Positions 33,515-44,207 of a stretch of DNA of 64,000 bases are shown here, in pieces (the stretch's first letter is position 1; each line of letters starts with the position of its first letter). Where the stretch lies: positions 3,348,001 to 3,412,000 of the forward strand of contig JADWQK010001380.1 in assembly GCA_017933935.1 (NCBI GenBank), given 5' to 3'. The DNA is from Sesamia nonagrioides (lineage: Eukaryota; Arthropoda; Insecta; Lepidoptera; Noctuidae). The notes beneath the pieces were generated by a model. That model was given only the letters and a program-made list of their open reading frames with translations, had not been told where the DNA came from and did not search any database. The translations under genes were made by a program, and so were the position numbers.

Positions 33515-33990
33515 TTGTCTAAGTTGTACACTAAATTACGAAAACAATGTTTTCGTTTAACAGTGCGTGTTCAGTTCAACAACGCGTTCAGGTTGTTGTT
33601 GGCGCTCCCCCGCTATTGCAGTGCTTCGGCTATGTTTGCGGAAGCGCGCGTGGATTGCTTCCACGCCACTATGCGCAAGAGAAGTGCCTCGCTGGTGCGG
33701 CGAGTGCGGGGGAGCGCAAACAGCTTGTTGGCCGCGCTTGCGGTAAGATTTGATTGTTCCATCATCTCCCACTGTTGTAAGCGGCATGTGTTTGGCTGAT
33801 GTGACTTAATTGTTATGGTAATTATGTCTTTTTATTGATTTATTTAATAATGTTTTGATTTTATATTGTAATATTGTGTATTGAAATTTTTGATTTGAGT
33901 GTTGTAGTGTAATGTGACTGTGTGTATTAATTGTTTATGAGTCAGTGTTACTTGAAATAAAATGATTATTATATTATTGTAATTTTGAGG
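33515..33990 (+). pseudogene. LINE C-terminal end with 3' UTR
   Basis: A 94-residue frame carrying RVQFNNAFRLLLALPRYCSA, FAEARVDCFHATMRKRSASL and RFDCS, then a stop at 33799. This is a C terminus I associate with widespread insect LINEs. The UTR ends GAAATAAAATGATTATTATA. Clade not settled. Confidence 0.6.
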
Positions 33991-34039
33991 AAGGAAGACA
34001 GATTTCAATATAAGGAATACACTTGAAAGGAGAGATTAT

Positions 34040-34390
34040 TCTTTTCTTTATTTTATGTCAAGTCGTGCCGTGGATGATGAGGATGACAATAACAGATGTA
34101 TAAGTAACATTATAGAATTTAGAGGATATGGGTTGGTATTATTATTTGCCCGTGTGGTACTGGGCATAGAATAGTACCAACCCATATCCTCCCGTGTGTA
34201 TCGTATGAGGTGACTAAGAGAACTCTCACCAGGGAAGCGGGCAGTAGTACTTCTCCTGTGGAATATCAAATTACTGCGATACCTAACTCGCCTACCAAGC
34301 GAAGGGATTATGGCCAAATGGAATGAAACCCTTGGGGAGGTCTTTGTCCAGCAGTAGACCTCTATAGGCTTAGAAGAAGAGGAAGAAGCT
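34040..34390 (+). mobile_element. LINE/SINE 3' region ending in GAAGAAGAGG, with snapback
   Basis: Ends TGGGGAGGTCTTTGTCCAGC ... CTTAGAAGAAGAGGAAGAAG, like 48310-48435. A 16-nt inverted pair (AGGATATGGGTTGGTA) at 34123-34138 and 34175-34190. Confidence 0.55.
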
Positions 34391-34682
34391 ATTATAGAAA
34401 GTAAGGCTGTTTATTTATTTAATCAAACTTTTCGCCGAAACAGGACTTTATGCCTTTGGATTTTTTTTCCAGTCAACCAAGAACGGTGAAAAGGTGGTAG
34501 GTGCTTTGGTTGAGAGGAACAAATATATAAAAAATAACTGCTTAAACAAATGTTACGTTATAAATTTTAAACAAATTCAAGGAAAAGATGCGTTGATATG
34601 ATTCTACACTATACTCTCTCTTAACTCTTTTTACTTCAGAAATTAGAAAAAGAATAACAGTACTACTCGTTTTTTTTTTTGT

Positions 34683-34795
34683 TTTATAACTATAAACTAC
34701 TGCTTGACCGCAATCCCGCTTGAATGGTAAGCAGTGATGCAATCATTGGTGGTAAAGCACACTAGTTTATTATGAGCCTATTCAATCAGTTTTTT
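34683..34795 (-). mobile_element. Isolated LINE/Repeat A 3' tail
   Basis: Only the ~100-nt shared tail (TATAAACTACTGCTTGACCG ... GTTTATTATGAGCCTATTCA). TATGAGCC resembles the LINE (AAGAGCC) more than Repeat A. Confidence 0.65.
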
Positions 34796-34809
34796 TGAGT
34801 TAAGAACTT

Positions 34810-34972
34810 AGACAAGAAAGACGTGTATTGCGAAAATTCGATGTTTGAATACCAGTTGCGATGCGGAAGTAACGGGGCAGAAACAGCCCGCAACGTCAAT
34901 CTTGCATTTGGAGAGGGTCTACTAATGAATGCCCCGTGCGAATTTGGTTTAAATGCTTTCGTCGTGGAAACT
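34810..34972 (+). pseudogene. mariner transposase N-terminal fragment
   Basis: An open 54-codon reading with FEYQLRCGSNGAETARNVNL and AFGEG, the HTH region of mariner transposases, from a different lineage than 12837. Cut off at 34972 by a Repeat A insertion. Confidence 0.6.
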
Positions 34973-34974
34973 TT

Positions 34975-35385
34975 TTTTTTATTATTAATTATAAACTAGT
35001 GCTTGACTACAATCCGCCTGATGGTAAGCAGTGATGCAATCGTTGATGGTAAAGCGCACAAGTTTATTAAGCCTATTCACTTAAAAATCTTAGTGAGTAG
35101 GAAGAAAGACGGCGGTTGAGCGAGGTGATACAATGTGTAAACACAACTACACGAAAAATGATGCTGCGCCAGAGGGAGATTGATCTGGAAAGCCACCACG
35201 GCCAAATTCCCGACACAACAACATTTGGCGCACCGTACCCGGCACACATTGAAACACAACTGCTCAGATCCGTCCTTCGTACGGCTTCAGCAGACATGCC
35301 GACGACGAATCTGGTGGTCACTTTGTCTAGTGGGTGGTAACTTCTGCCGGCAGCCGATGTTATGGCCTACCACCGAGAAAATCTA
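34975..35385 (-). mobile_element. Repeat A, near full length
   Basis: T-run and tail at left, GGCCTACCACCGAG 5' edge at right. Confidence 0.85.
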
Positions 35386-35404
35386 GAGATTACCGACCAC
35401 TACC

Positions 35405-35708
35405 TTAAAATCTTAGTGAACTGGAAGGAAGACGGCAGTTGAAAGAGGTAATACAATGTCAAATCCAACAACACGACCAATGATGCTGCGCCATAGGGAG
35501 ATTGATCTGGAAGGCCTCCATGACCGAACACCCGACACAACAACATTTGGCGCACCGTATCCGGCACACATCGCAACACAACTGCTCAGAGCCGTCCTCC
35601 GCTTCAGCAGACATGCCGACGACGAATCGCTTGGCGGCAAGACTTTGTCTGGTGGGTGGTAACTTCTGCCGGCAGCCGATGTTATGGCCTACCACTGAGA
35701 AGATCTAG
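35405..35708 (-). mobile_element. Repeat A, second unit without 3' tail
   Basis: Starts CCTTAAAATCTTAGTGAACT and lacks the LINE-derived tail, so the 5' body is repeated directly next to the first unit. This looks like a tandem duplication rather than a new insertion. Confidence 0.8.
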
Positions 35709-35885
35709 AGATTACCTACCACTACCTCACAAACTTTAGATCTTTATAATAATATTGATTACGTGGTTGAATTTAGCTTAATTAAATTTAAGATATAATT
35801 TTAGTCTTATCTATACTAATAACACCGCTAAAGTGAACGCTGAAGAATTTGTTTATTGTTTTGTACACGCACACATGAATTTCGA

Positions 35886-36178
35886 TATATCGTGATGGCC
35901 TAGTGGTTAAAACACCAGCTTCTCAAGTATGAGTGTGCGGGTTCGATTCCAGGTCAGGCAAGTACCAATGTAACTTTTCTAAAGTTATATGTTCTTTCTA
36001 AGTATATCTTGGACACCAATGACTGAAGGTGTATGAAAACATCTTGAGGAAACCTGGACTTTCGCCAACCCGCATTGAGCAAGCGTGGTGATTACGCTCA
36101 ATCCTTCTCTGGATGAGAGGAGACCTGTGTCCAGCAGTGGGACGATAAAAAAGGTTGATGATGATGATGATGATGATA
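35886..36178 (+). mobile_element. SINE-B, near full length
   Basis: GTGATGGCCTAGTGG head, GGTTCGATTCC B box, tail (GATGAT)n. An AAACCTGGACTTTCGCC junction lacks ~14 nt found in other copies. Confidence 0.85.
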
Positions 36179-36429
36179 ACACATGAATTACAGGAACTTG
36201 CAGCCAGATTAAAAGAAAAGCTTTATAATTTTATAGTCAATTCTTTAGGACGGCTATAAGCTATTTAGCGTCACTTTTACGATTTAATATTTTTTCTCTA
36301 CACTTAAGGGCCCTTAGGTGTAAGACATAAAGAAGTCAATGCGAAGGAAGAACGAAAAGCGAAAACGAAGTACCTGATAGCAAGGGCAAATGACACAAAA
36401 CGATGGCGCGGGCCGTAGAAACAATAAAT

Positions 36430-36540
36430 ATATATATACGGACAACTCACACAGATTGAGCTAGCCCCAAAGTAAGTTTGAGACTTGTGTTATGGGATAC
36501 TAACTCAACGATACTATATTTATAATAGATACATATATAG
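36430..36540 (-). mobile_element. SINE-D tail portion
   Basis: ACAGATTGAGCTAGCCCCAA to ACTATATTTATAATAGATAC matches 41190-41300. No tRNA-like head. Confidence 0.7.
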
Positions 36541-37497
36541 ATAAAATATAGGTATTTCACGCCGAAGAAGTGATTCTAATTCTTTATTGCAAATATGCTG
36601 GAAGATACGTCTTATGAAATAAGCAAGCAACTTTTTTCTTTTTGTTTGGTATATACAATGTGTAAAGAGAACCCCGTCCGACCCATAAGGATAATAAAGG
36701 TTAGGTAATCACATGAATAGTTATTTTTCACTGTACAGTTTTCTGTTTGTAAACTCATAAACGAATTCTGAGTTAAGGACTATAAAAAAAAAATCGGTTT
36801 GATGTTGCCCGTCCCTATAAAGAGCAGTGGTGATGAAATAATTTACACAAAGCAAATCAAATGGCAAGTACCAATGTAACTTTTCTAAAGTTAAATGTAC
36901 TACTTTCTAAGTACACAGTCTCCGTGGCGTAGCGGTAGCGGACGCGGCCGCTGCGCAAGGTGGCGCGGGTTCGATCCCCGCACAGTGCAAGTATTTGTAT
37001 GCATGAATATGAATATTTGCACTGGTCTGGTCGTGCCTCGGAAAGCACGTTAAGCCGTTGGTCCCGGTTGCCATACGAACATCTAGTGGCAGTCGTTACG
37101 GGTTGTTGGAGCCCTCAAAAATCCAACAATTGGTCTAACTGCAATGCTTCGATGTCGCCTTCCGGTTATGGAGGTCAGACGGCAGTCGCTTCACGGAAAA
37201 TGTCGAAGTTTAGCCATATCAGCAGTTGGACTGGTAAAGCGGACCCCAGACTCCAAAGCTGAAAAGGCTGCGGATGCGACTGGGATTAACGCTGGGATGA
37301 TGATGACATATATAGATAAAATATAGGTATTTCACGCCGAAGAAGTGACTCTAAGTCTTTTGCAAATATGCTGGAAGAGACTTCTTATCAAATAAGCATC
37401 ACTTATTTAACTTTTTTCTTTTTGTTAGGTATATACAATGTGTAAAGAGAACCCCGTCCGACCCAGAAGGATAATAAAGGTTAGGTAATCACATGAC
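36531..37497 (+). repeat. ~187-bp direct duplication bracketing a SINE mosaic
   Basis: 36531-36717 and 37304-37497 share ATATAGATAAAATATAGGTA through GAGAACCCCGTCCGACCC to GGTTAGGTAATCACATGA. Between them: fragments of SINE-E (36824-36852) and SINE-B (36862-36912), then a full SINE-C. Confidence 0.85.
36909..37303 (+). mobile_element. SINE-C
   Basis: TCCGTGGCGTAGCGGTAGCG head and GGTTCGATCCC B box, the best-preserved head in the window. Tail GATGATGA. Confidence 0.88.
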
Positions 37498-37565
37498 CAA
37501 ATATAATATGAAATTTTACATAATCATCATAGTAACAACACTAATCAATTTTGAAATAATCTTTT

Positions 37566-37705
37566 TTCCGCGAAGAAATGAAATGAAATCGTTTATTCGA
37601 AGATTATTGAAGATCGTTTTCCATCATGACCTGGCCGGGGATCGAACCCGGGGCCTCCACCACGCAGGCAGGCGTGTTGACCGCTGCGCCACGGAGGACG
37701 ACAGA
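37566..37705 (-). mobile_element. SINE-D head with LINE-like tail
   Basis: Minus strand: TCCTCCGTGGCGCAGCGGTC (A box) and CCCGGGTTCGATCCCC (B box), then AATAAACGATTTCATTTCAT. That tail is the same as the 3' end of the LINE at 37931-39410. Confidence 0.75.
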
Positions 37706-37930
37706 AAGTTTCCTAGAACATAGATGATCGCCCACATAGCGTTAATTTGCGTCAATATTCCGGTGAAAGGTTTTCCTAAAGTGTTCTTGACACCGTAACG
37801 GAAGCGTAAAGTTCATAGCACACTTAAACGCCTCTGATCCAAAACCGCTCCCACCCTACACCGCCCTTAACTAAGACGACTGCTCGCAGTCCACGCGGTG
37901 TCCGCTAGCAGGCACCCAGCAGTCCACGTG

Positions 37931-39410
37931 GAAATGAAATGAAATGAAATCGTTTATTAAGCAAGCAGGTTCACTGATCACTTTTACACGTCATGTTTAT
38001 TTTTTATTTTATTTTTTTAACTAGATGAAGCCGGCATTTCCTAACTGACTACCTCTGAGAAGAAATAGCCGAAACAAACTCAGGGATCATCGTCTTTTTC
38101 AAGTCCAGACATTAAAAATGAAAATGTTTACAATAATTTACCTTATAATTACGCATATTGCTTAATAAAAATTAACAATGCTTAACAGAGCGAGCAGCTC
38201 AATCCCAAGCTTTTTTGTCTTCTAAATAATCTGTGATTTTATAATACCCCTTTTTGCAAAGTTTGTCCTTTATATGGTTCTTAAATCGTTTAATGGGTAA
38301 GTTTCGAACGTCCATGGGAAGCTTGTTGTAAAAGTGTATACATTGACCCATGAACGAGTTGCCTACTCTGTGGAGACGAGTGTGATGTAAAGCAAGATTG
38401 TGTTTGTTCCTGGTATTTATATTATGAATATCGCTTATCTTCTTAAAATTCGAGATATTTTTATGAACATACATAAGATTTTCAAATATATATTGTGAAG
38501 CTACAGTCAGAATGTTCACCTCTTTGAACTTTTCTCTAAGAGATTCTCTAGGACCAAGGTTATAAATGGCTCGAACAGCCCTCTTCTGTAAAACAAAGAT
38601 GGTATTGATGTCCGCACAAGTTCCCCAGAGAAGAATCCCATAAGTCATAAGACTATGAAAATAACTAAAATAAACAATTCTGGCTGTATCCACATCAGTT
38701 ATCTGTCTAATTTTCTTAACAGCAAAGGCGGCAGAACTGAGTCTACCCGACAGCTTCTCAATGTGAGGACCCCATTGTAACTTGGCGTCAATAGTTAATC
38801 CAAGAAAAACTGTCGACTCGACAGGGATCAACTCTACTCCATTCAGTTGAACATTGGTACTTAGCTGCCTGGCATTTGGCGTAGAAAATTTAATGACTTT
38901 AGTTTTTTTTTTCATTTAAAAGGAGGTTATTTACATTAAACCAATGGACAACTTTAGAGAGTGCATTGTTAACTTCGTCAAAATTTGTTAGCTGACGCTT
39001 GACTTTAAAAATAAGAGAAGTGTCATCCGCGAACAATACTATGTTGTGATTATCCCTCACGTGATGAGGTAAGTCATTAATATAAATTAAAAACAAGAAT
39101 GGACCTAGAATTGAGCCCTGCGGAACGCCCATGGTGACCACAGATCCTGCAGATCTCTTGCCATTAACATCAACCCTCTGAATTCGATTATTCAGATAAG
39201 AAGTCAGAAGGTCGAGAGCTCTGTCCCTCAAACCATAATGGTACAATTTCCTGATAAGAGTATCATGATGTACGCAATCAAAGGCCTTGGACAAATCACA
39301 AAAAATACCAAGAGCATCTTGCGATTCCTCCCAGGCCCCAAATATGTTCTTTAGCAATGCCACGCCCGCATCCGTAGTTGAACGACCCTTTGTAAAACCA
39401 AATTGTTTCA
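37931..39410 (-). pseudogene. Second copy of the 18-21 kb LINE family, 5'-truncated
   Basis: Frames 39410-38899 and 38915-38199 are split by a one-base shift at a T-run near 38905. Motifs KQFGFTKGRSTTDAG, DLSKAFD, GVPQGSILGP, FADD, then the C terminus to YLEDKKAWD-stop. 3' UTR of ~265 nt with AATAAACGATTTCATTTC repeats at 37931. The first ~35 residues of the 39507 frame belong to flanking repeat RP, not the LINE. Confidence 0.85.
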
Positions 39411-39665
39411 ATTCCAACTTCCCCAAAATTTTTGATGGTATTATTAGGAGCGAACAGCGATCCGCGTGCCTGTCCCTCTTTGCCCGCGCATGTATTGCCT
39501 CCCGCACATGTATTAATTTACCTTCTTTTGCAAAATAATATTTAATTTTTTAGGGCGATTTTGTTTAAGTTTAGCCGGCTTTGTAGGCATTAGTAGAATC
39601 AGTTATTACCTTACAACACCTTCACGGATCGGACAGGGTTTTCTTTACATATTGTATAATGTCAA
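39411..39665 (-). repeat. Dispersed repeat RP, inverted copy
   Basis: Reverse complement of 28665-28925. It defines the 5' junction of the adjacent LINE at 39410/39411. Confidence 0.75.
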
Positions 39666-39882
39666 TCCATCAATCAATACATCATTTATTTTGTTAAACA
39701 TAGGTGTGGTTACAGATAGTTTACATCGACAGCCCACTTTATCTATCCAATGACTACTAAACATTATGAACAATTTTATTATAAATGATTGTTTAAATGA
39801 AAGAATGATTGAAAAAATTAATTAATTGATTCATTAATGTCTTTCGTTGCGAAAGAAGAGTGATATTAGTATTGTTATTATT

Positions 39883-40385
39883 TATACAGAGTGGTGCTGA
39901 CAATACGATAATATTATTATCGTATCGTATAGAATGTGTTGAGGGACATGATGTTTAATTCTTATTAAGAATTAAACACCATGTCCCTCAACACATTCTC
40001 AGTCTACCCATAAAAAATCATATAAATATGTCGACTAGTTTAGTCAAAGGAAATTATTTTTTATTTTTCACATTTTCTACATGATGTAACATGTTGATAA
40101 GGAAGCGCTTACAGGGTAATGATCGCCGCATCCTGCGGTAACAAACTATAATACTAATGGCGCGAAAATGCAAGTCGATACAGAATCGCGCTCGCCGAAC
40201 GGAGGTCTGTGAACCAATATTTTTAAAGGATGTTCTATTCTGTTTGCAATTTTGTGAGATTTCGTTTGTTTGAAATTTTCATTTTTTTTTAATTTTTGAT
40301 CCTATGTTTTTTCTATGATTATTTCTATAAACCAGCATTGTTCGTGTTTTCATTTACTGTCGTATTGTCAGCACCACTCTGTATA
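39883..40385. mobile_element. MITE with TATACAGAGTGGTGCTGACA ends
   Basis: ~26-bp near-perfect TIRs with TA outermost, 503 bp. Contains a 33-nt snapback (39931-39963/39967-39999, one mismatch). Confidence 0.8.
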
Positions 40386-40397
40386 TTATTGTAAATA

Positions 40398-40680
40398 TAC
40401 GGGAGCAGTGGTGGCCTAGCGGTACCGACCGAACTTTACAAGTTTTTCGAACCGTGTCAGGCACCTTAATTTGTGTAAATATTTCTTCACCACTGCTCGC
40501 AAAAGCGGTGAAGGAAAGTATCGCGAGGAAACGGGCATGACCTAGAGCCAACAAATTCGAAGACATGTGACATCTACCAACCCGCACTGTACCAGCGTGG
40601 TGGATTATGGTCCACTACCTCTCACCGAGAGGAGGCCTCTGTCCGAGGAATGGGAACATTGTAGGCTCATTATGTAAGTA
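40398..40680 (+). mobile_element. SINE-E, near full length
   Basis: CAGTGGTGGCCTAGCGGTAC head. Body includes CATGTGACATCTACCAACCC and ends GTAGGCTCATTATGTAAGTA. The B box is degraded (TTTTTCGAACCGTG). Confidence 0.75.
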
Positions 40681-40702
40681 AATATACAAAGTTTTTGGAG
40701 TT

Positions 40703-41125
40703 TATTGGAGTTTACTCCTTAAGAATCGATTTTCATATATAAGGCGCCCGGTATGAAAAAAATCCGAGGGGTAAAACCTACTAACGAGTAACGAATTTTA
40801 AGCGTTACTATTTTAGTGCGCACCTTTGGTGCGCAACTTTCTAATCTAAAAAAGGTGGCATAATTATCTTTTTACAACTATATTTTGTTAGTTATAAAAA
40901 AAAGGTATTATTAAAAAAAATTATAATAATTTAAAAAAAATGTTTATTAAAAAAATTTATTATCAACTTTCTTAAAATTGGTTAAAATTTTCATAAATAT
41001 GCAATTATATTTTTTTTTAATTTTTTATTATTTATTTTATAAATAATTTTTAAAATAATAATAATATTTTTTTTTAATTATTATTATTATTTTTTTTATT
41101 TCCCTTACTTAAGGAGTAAACTCCA
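40703..41125. mobile_element. Possible MITE with GGAGTTTACTCCTTAAG ends
   Basis: GGAGTTTACTCCTTAAG (left) and CTTAAGGAGTAAACTCC (right) form 17-bp inverted ends of an extremely AT-rich interior. The inner hairpin AGTGCGCACC/GGTGCGCA is near 40830. Confidence 0.5.
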
Positions 41126-41189
41126 GTCGTGCGTCGAAGCTGACACACACACTTTTTTTTTATGTAATCTGAATAGTTTTTTTTTTATA

Positions 41190-41418
41190 CGGCCAAATAA
41201 CACAGATTGAGCTAACCCCAAAGTAAGTTTGAGACTTGTGTTATGGAATACTAACTCAATGGTACTATATTTATAATGGATACATGTATAGATAAACATC
41301 CAAGACCCAGGCCAATCAGAAAAAGATTGTTTTCTATCATGACCTGGCCCGGGGTCGAACCCGGGGCTCCCCGTCGCAGGCAGGCGAGTTGACCGGAGCG
41401 CCACGGAGGACGACAGTT
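41190..41418 (-). mobile_element. SINE-D, full length
   Basis: Minus: CCTCCGTGGCGCTCCGGTC head, CCCGGGTTCGACCCC B box, body TGATTGGCCTGGGTCTTGGA, tail ending near TTTGGCCGTATAAAA. Same head as 37566-37705 but an entirely different 3' half. Confidence 0.8.
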
Positions 41419-41464
41419 TTGCCAGTTTGTTCAGAATAAGTAACTGAATCGATTCCAAACACTT

Positions 41465-42020
41465 CACTTCATTCTGCCAAAGAATACACTCCCACAGGAG
41501 TGTATTCTTTGGGAGTGTATTCTTTGGCAGAATGAACGCAATATTATGTTGGATAGTGTACAAGTTACATCCGGAGTTGTTTATTATACGGACCTTGTAG
41601 AAACTAGAACTAATTTCCGTGCGTTCAGGCGCTTTTGCCATACCTATTATTGGAATCAATTGTAACAGCAAATACCTACTTAGGACCCATTAACTTAATC
41701 AAATGTTATTCCACGGTGCTTGGCAATCTGGGCTTCTCCCAGTTGCAATAATGTCCCTTTGTGCCGATTGGCCTAGTTCTGTTCTGTCTCCTGCTTATTA
41801 TGGAGGGAAGTGGAAAAAATATCTTTTTTTTTACTCCTCCGCTATTCTTTTCTGATTAATTTTTAGTTGCGGGACCCAAGACAGTTGAATCGTTTCTCCG
41901 GGACTCGTCGAGCTTCATTGCTCGGCGTTTTTCTGGCGGTCTCCACTGTTGATTCTGGCTTTCAGGAGTTGCAGTGGGTTGGGAAAAGTGTGGCGGGTCT
42001 TGTCCAAAAAAAAAAAAAAA
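41465..42020 (+). mobile_element. Poly(A)-tailed retro-insertion with 14-bp target duplication
   Basis: Flanks GATTCCAAACACTT at 41451-41464 and 42021-42034. 3' end is GGCGGGTCTTGTCC plus A15. Inserted into repeat P. A 24-nt snapback (41471-41494/41510-41533) sits at its very 5' end. No coding similarity recognised. Could be a LINE 3' UTR or a processed transcript. Confidence 0.8.
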
Positions 42021-42185
42021 GATTCCAAACACTTTTACACCATATTATATTTCTTCTCAAATACATTTAGAAATTATTGCAGTGCGGTTATCAAGCGCAC
42101 AACATATTTCACAATAGATCGTAGTGGTACTAGGCTCATGCACACAACGGGCCCGTCTTTGCAGGGGTGCAATACATCCTAAGTA
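42021..42185 (-). repeat. Repeat P remnant
   Basis: TACACCATATTATATTTCTT and AATTATTGCAGTGCGGTTA are the inverted 29095-29160 region. Confidence 0.55.
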
Positions 42186-42762
42186 TAAATATAGTTTAAA
42201 AAACTAAAAAAACATGCTTTTAAAAAATATCAAACTATAAAGTTAAAAATAATTTTAAAATTTAATTTATGGCAGTATAAATGAGAAAAAAGCGTGAGGC
42301 GCTTTGTGCCATAATTTTTGTATATTAAGCGCCTCACGAAGAATTGCAACACTAAAGTGGCAGTGGGCTGGACACATTGCCCGTAGGACCGATGCCCGAT
42401 GGGGCCGACGGGTTCTCGAGTGGCGACCACGCACCTGAAGACGTAGCGTGGGTAGGCCCCCGACAAGGTGGACCGACAACCTGGTGAAGGTCGCGGAAAA
42501 CCGCTGGATGCGGGCCAGGTCGCGGAAAAATGCTGGATGCGGGTGGCGCAGGACCGGTCGTCGTGGAGAACCTTGGGGGAGGCCTATGTCTAACAGTGGA
42601 CGTCTTTCGGCTGAAATGATGATGAATGATGAAGCGCCTCACGCTTTTTTCTCATTTACACTAGAATTGTTTATATACTATTGTCATAAATTAAATTTTA
42701 AAATTATTTTTAACTTTTTAATTTGATATTCTTTAAAATCATGTTTTTATAGTTTTTTACCC
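42186..42762. mobile_element. Palindromic MITE L split by RTE insertion
   Basis: Arms AACATGCTTTTAAAAAATAT / complement at the outside and GCGTGAGGCGC...GCGCCTCACGC at the centre. The RTE occupies 42339-42631. Confidence 0.8.
42339..42631 (+). mobile_element. RTE LINE 3' fragment with 12-bp target duplication
   Basis: Reads LKWQWAGHIARRTDARWGRR and VGRPPTRWTDNLVKVAENRW, tail ATGATGATGAATGATG. Flanked by AAGCGCCTCACG (42327-42338 and 42632-42643). A ~28-nt internal tandem duplication (GTCGCGGAAAA...GATGCGGG) alters the frame. Confidence 0.85.
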
Positions 42763-43406
42763 GACTGCCAGGAGGGTTATGTTTTTAGCGCCTATCTTGT
42801 ATGTATTATTCTTTATTACCTAGTATCTCCAGAACTGCTGAACGGATTTTCACATTTGAGGTATCGTTAGATTTGCCTTAATTGCCCAACTGCTACTAGA
42901 TAGGTGACATTTAAAAAAAACCGAAATGGCGGATGTATGACGCCATATTGTGAGATATAAAGAAAAAAATTTCTACCAAGCATATCGAGTGGGATATCAA
43001 AATGAAGGATTTTAAATACTGATTCTAAATATGTATATAACTTAATATTAAATGGAACAAAAAAAAAAGAATTACAGATTTTTTTCTGCCAAGCATATGG
43101 AGTTGGATAACAAAATTAAGGATTTTAATCACTGATTATAATAAATATATTGACTATAAATACATTTTATATAAAAAAGTCTTTAAATATGAAATTGCCG
43201 TTTAATAGGAAAAAAATCTTTTGTATTAATTGAAGTAATTACCCATGCAATCAATGTATTTTTGCCAACACAGTGGCAGTTTATTGATTCTTAAAGAAAC
43301 CAGCTGGACGAGAGGCAAGTGGCAGTCTCCGAATGGGGCAATGCCAAACTTGTAGCATTCAATACCGCCAAAACACAGGCGTGTCTTTTCACCCCCAAAA
43401 GAGAGC
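42763..43406 (-). mobile_element. Repeat U plus LINE fragment, inverted copy of 15505-16158
   Basis: U from 42763 to ~43290, then CCAGCTGGACGAGAGGCAAG and the SEWG(N/K)AKLVAFNTAKTQA reading. The junction is the same as at 15617/15618. Confidence 0.85.
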
Positions 43407-43413
43407 CCGTTCT

Positions 43414-43480
43414 ACCTTTTCAGTTCGTTAGAGTTATATGCAGGCGGGTTTTTTGTTTTTAAATAATATTTTTTATTAAA
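43414..43480 (+). repeat. Single arm of the 10445-10669 palindrome
   Basis: TTCTACCTTTTCAGTTCGTT ... TGCAGGCGGGTTTTTTG. Abuts the LINE fragment of the composite. Confidence 0.75.
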
Positions 43481-43564
43481 CTATATTTATTTTCAAATTT
43501 TTGGTTCCATATTCTTTTTTTAAGTAATATACGGATAACACAAACGCTTACGTGGTGCTCATTT

Positions 43565-44200
43565 GTTTTTACCCGACTACGGCAAAGCAAAAGGAGGGTT
43601 ATGATTTTGACAGGCTATGTATGTATGTATGTATGTATGTATGTATGTATGTATGTATGTATGTATGTATGTATGTTCATCTGTTCCCTCGTAACTTCTA
43701 AACTACTTATTCGAATTCGACAAATGATATATCATTAGAAGCGTCTTAATTGTCCGCTGGTTATAGGCTATATGGAGTTTCACATAATCTAACGTGGCGC
43801 CCTCTAGCGGACAAAATATACAGAGTAAAAATATAAAGTTAAGATAAATATGCCGTGTTTGGTATCATTTGAAAGGGCTTAACTTGTACATTTTGAATAT
43901 ATATATATTACTAGCATTTGTTTGTGACTTTACCTGTATTCATGGGCTGATTGCAAATAATTCACATCTTTTCGTTCATAGATAGCTTCTTTACTACTTA
44001 TCAGAATAAGACCACTGCAGAACCATTAGAAGGGCCTTGATATTCTGTTGGTTATGAGCTATAAAGCTTGTCACCAAATTTAGTATTACGCCCTCTAGCG
44101 GACAAAAAGTTCTATGTTAATACAAAATTAAAATAAATATATCGTATTTGGTATCATCTGAAAGAGCTTCACGAGTACTTTATGTTTGTACATAATCCCT
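43565..44200 (+). mobile_element. Helitron-like repeat with ATGT microsatellite and internal duplication
   Basis: TTTTTACCCGACTACGGCAA opening, (ATGT)~14 at 43616-43676. Two diverged ~300-bp halves share CGCCCTCTAGCGGACAAAA and TTTGGTATCAT(T/C)TGAAAG. Confidence 0.55.
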
Positions 44201-44207
44201 AGTAATG

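Noticed and set aside
39411..39507. N-terminal 30 residues of the 202-codon LINE frame as part of the LINE
   Set aside because: This DNA is the inverted copy of repeat RP at 28665-28925; the LINE begins at 39410.
43616..43676. ATGT array considered as a CRISPR-like or satellite array
   Set aside because: A simple 4-bp microsatellite inside a dispersed repeat; no spacers.
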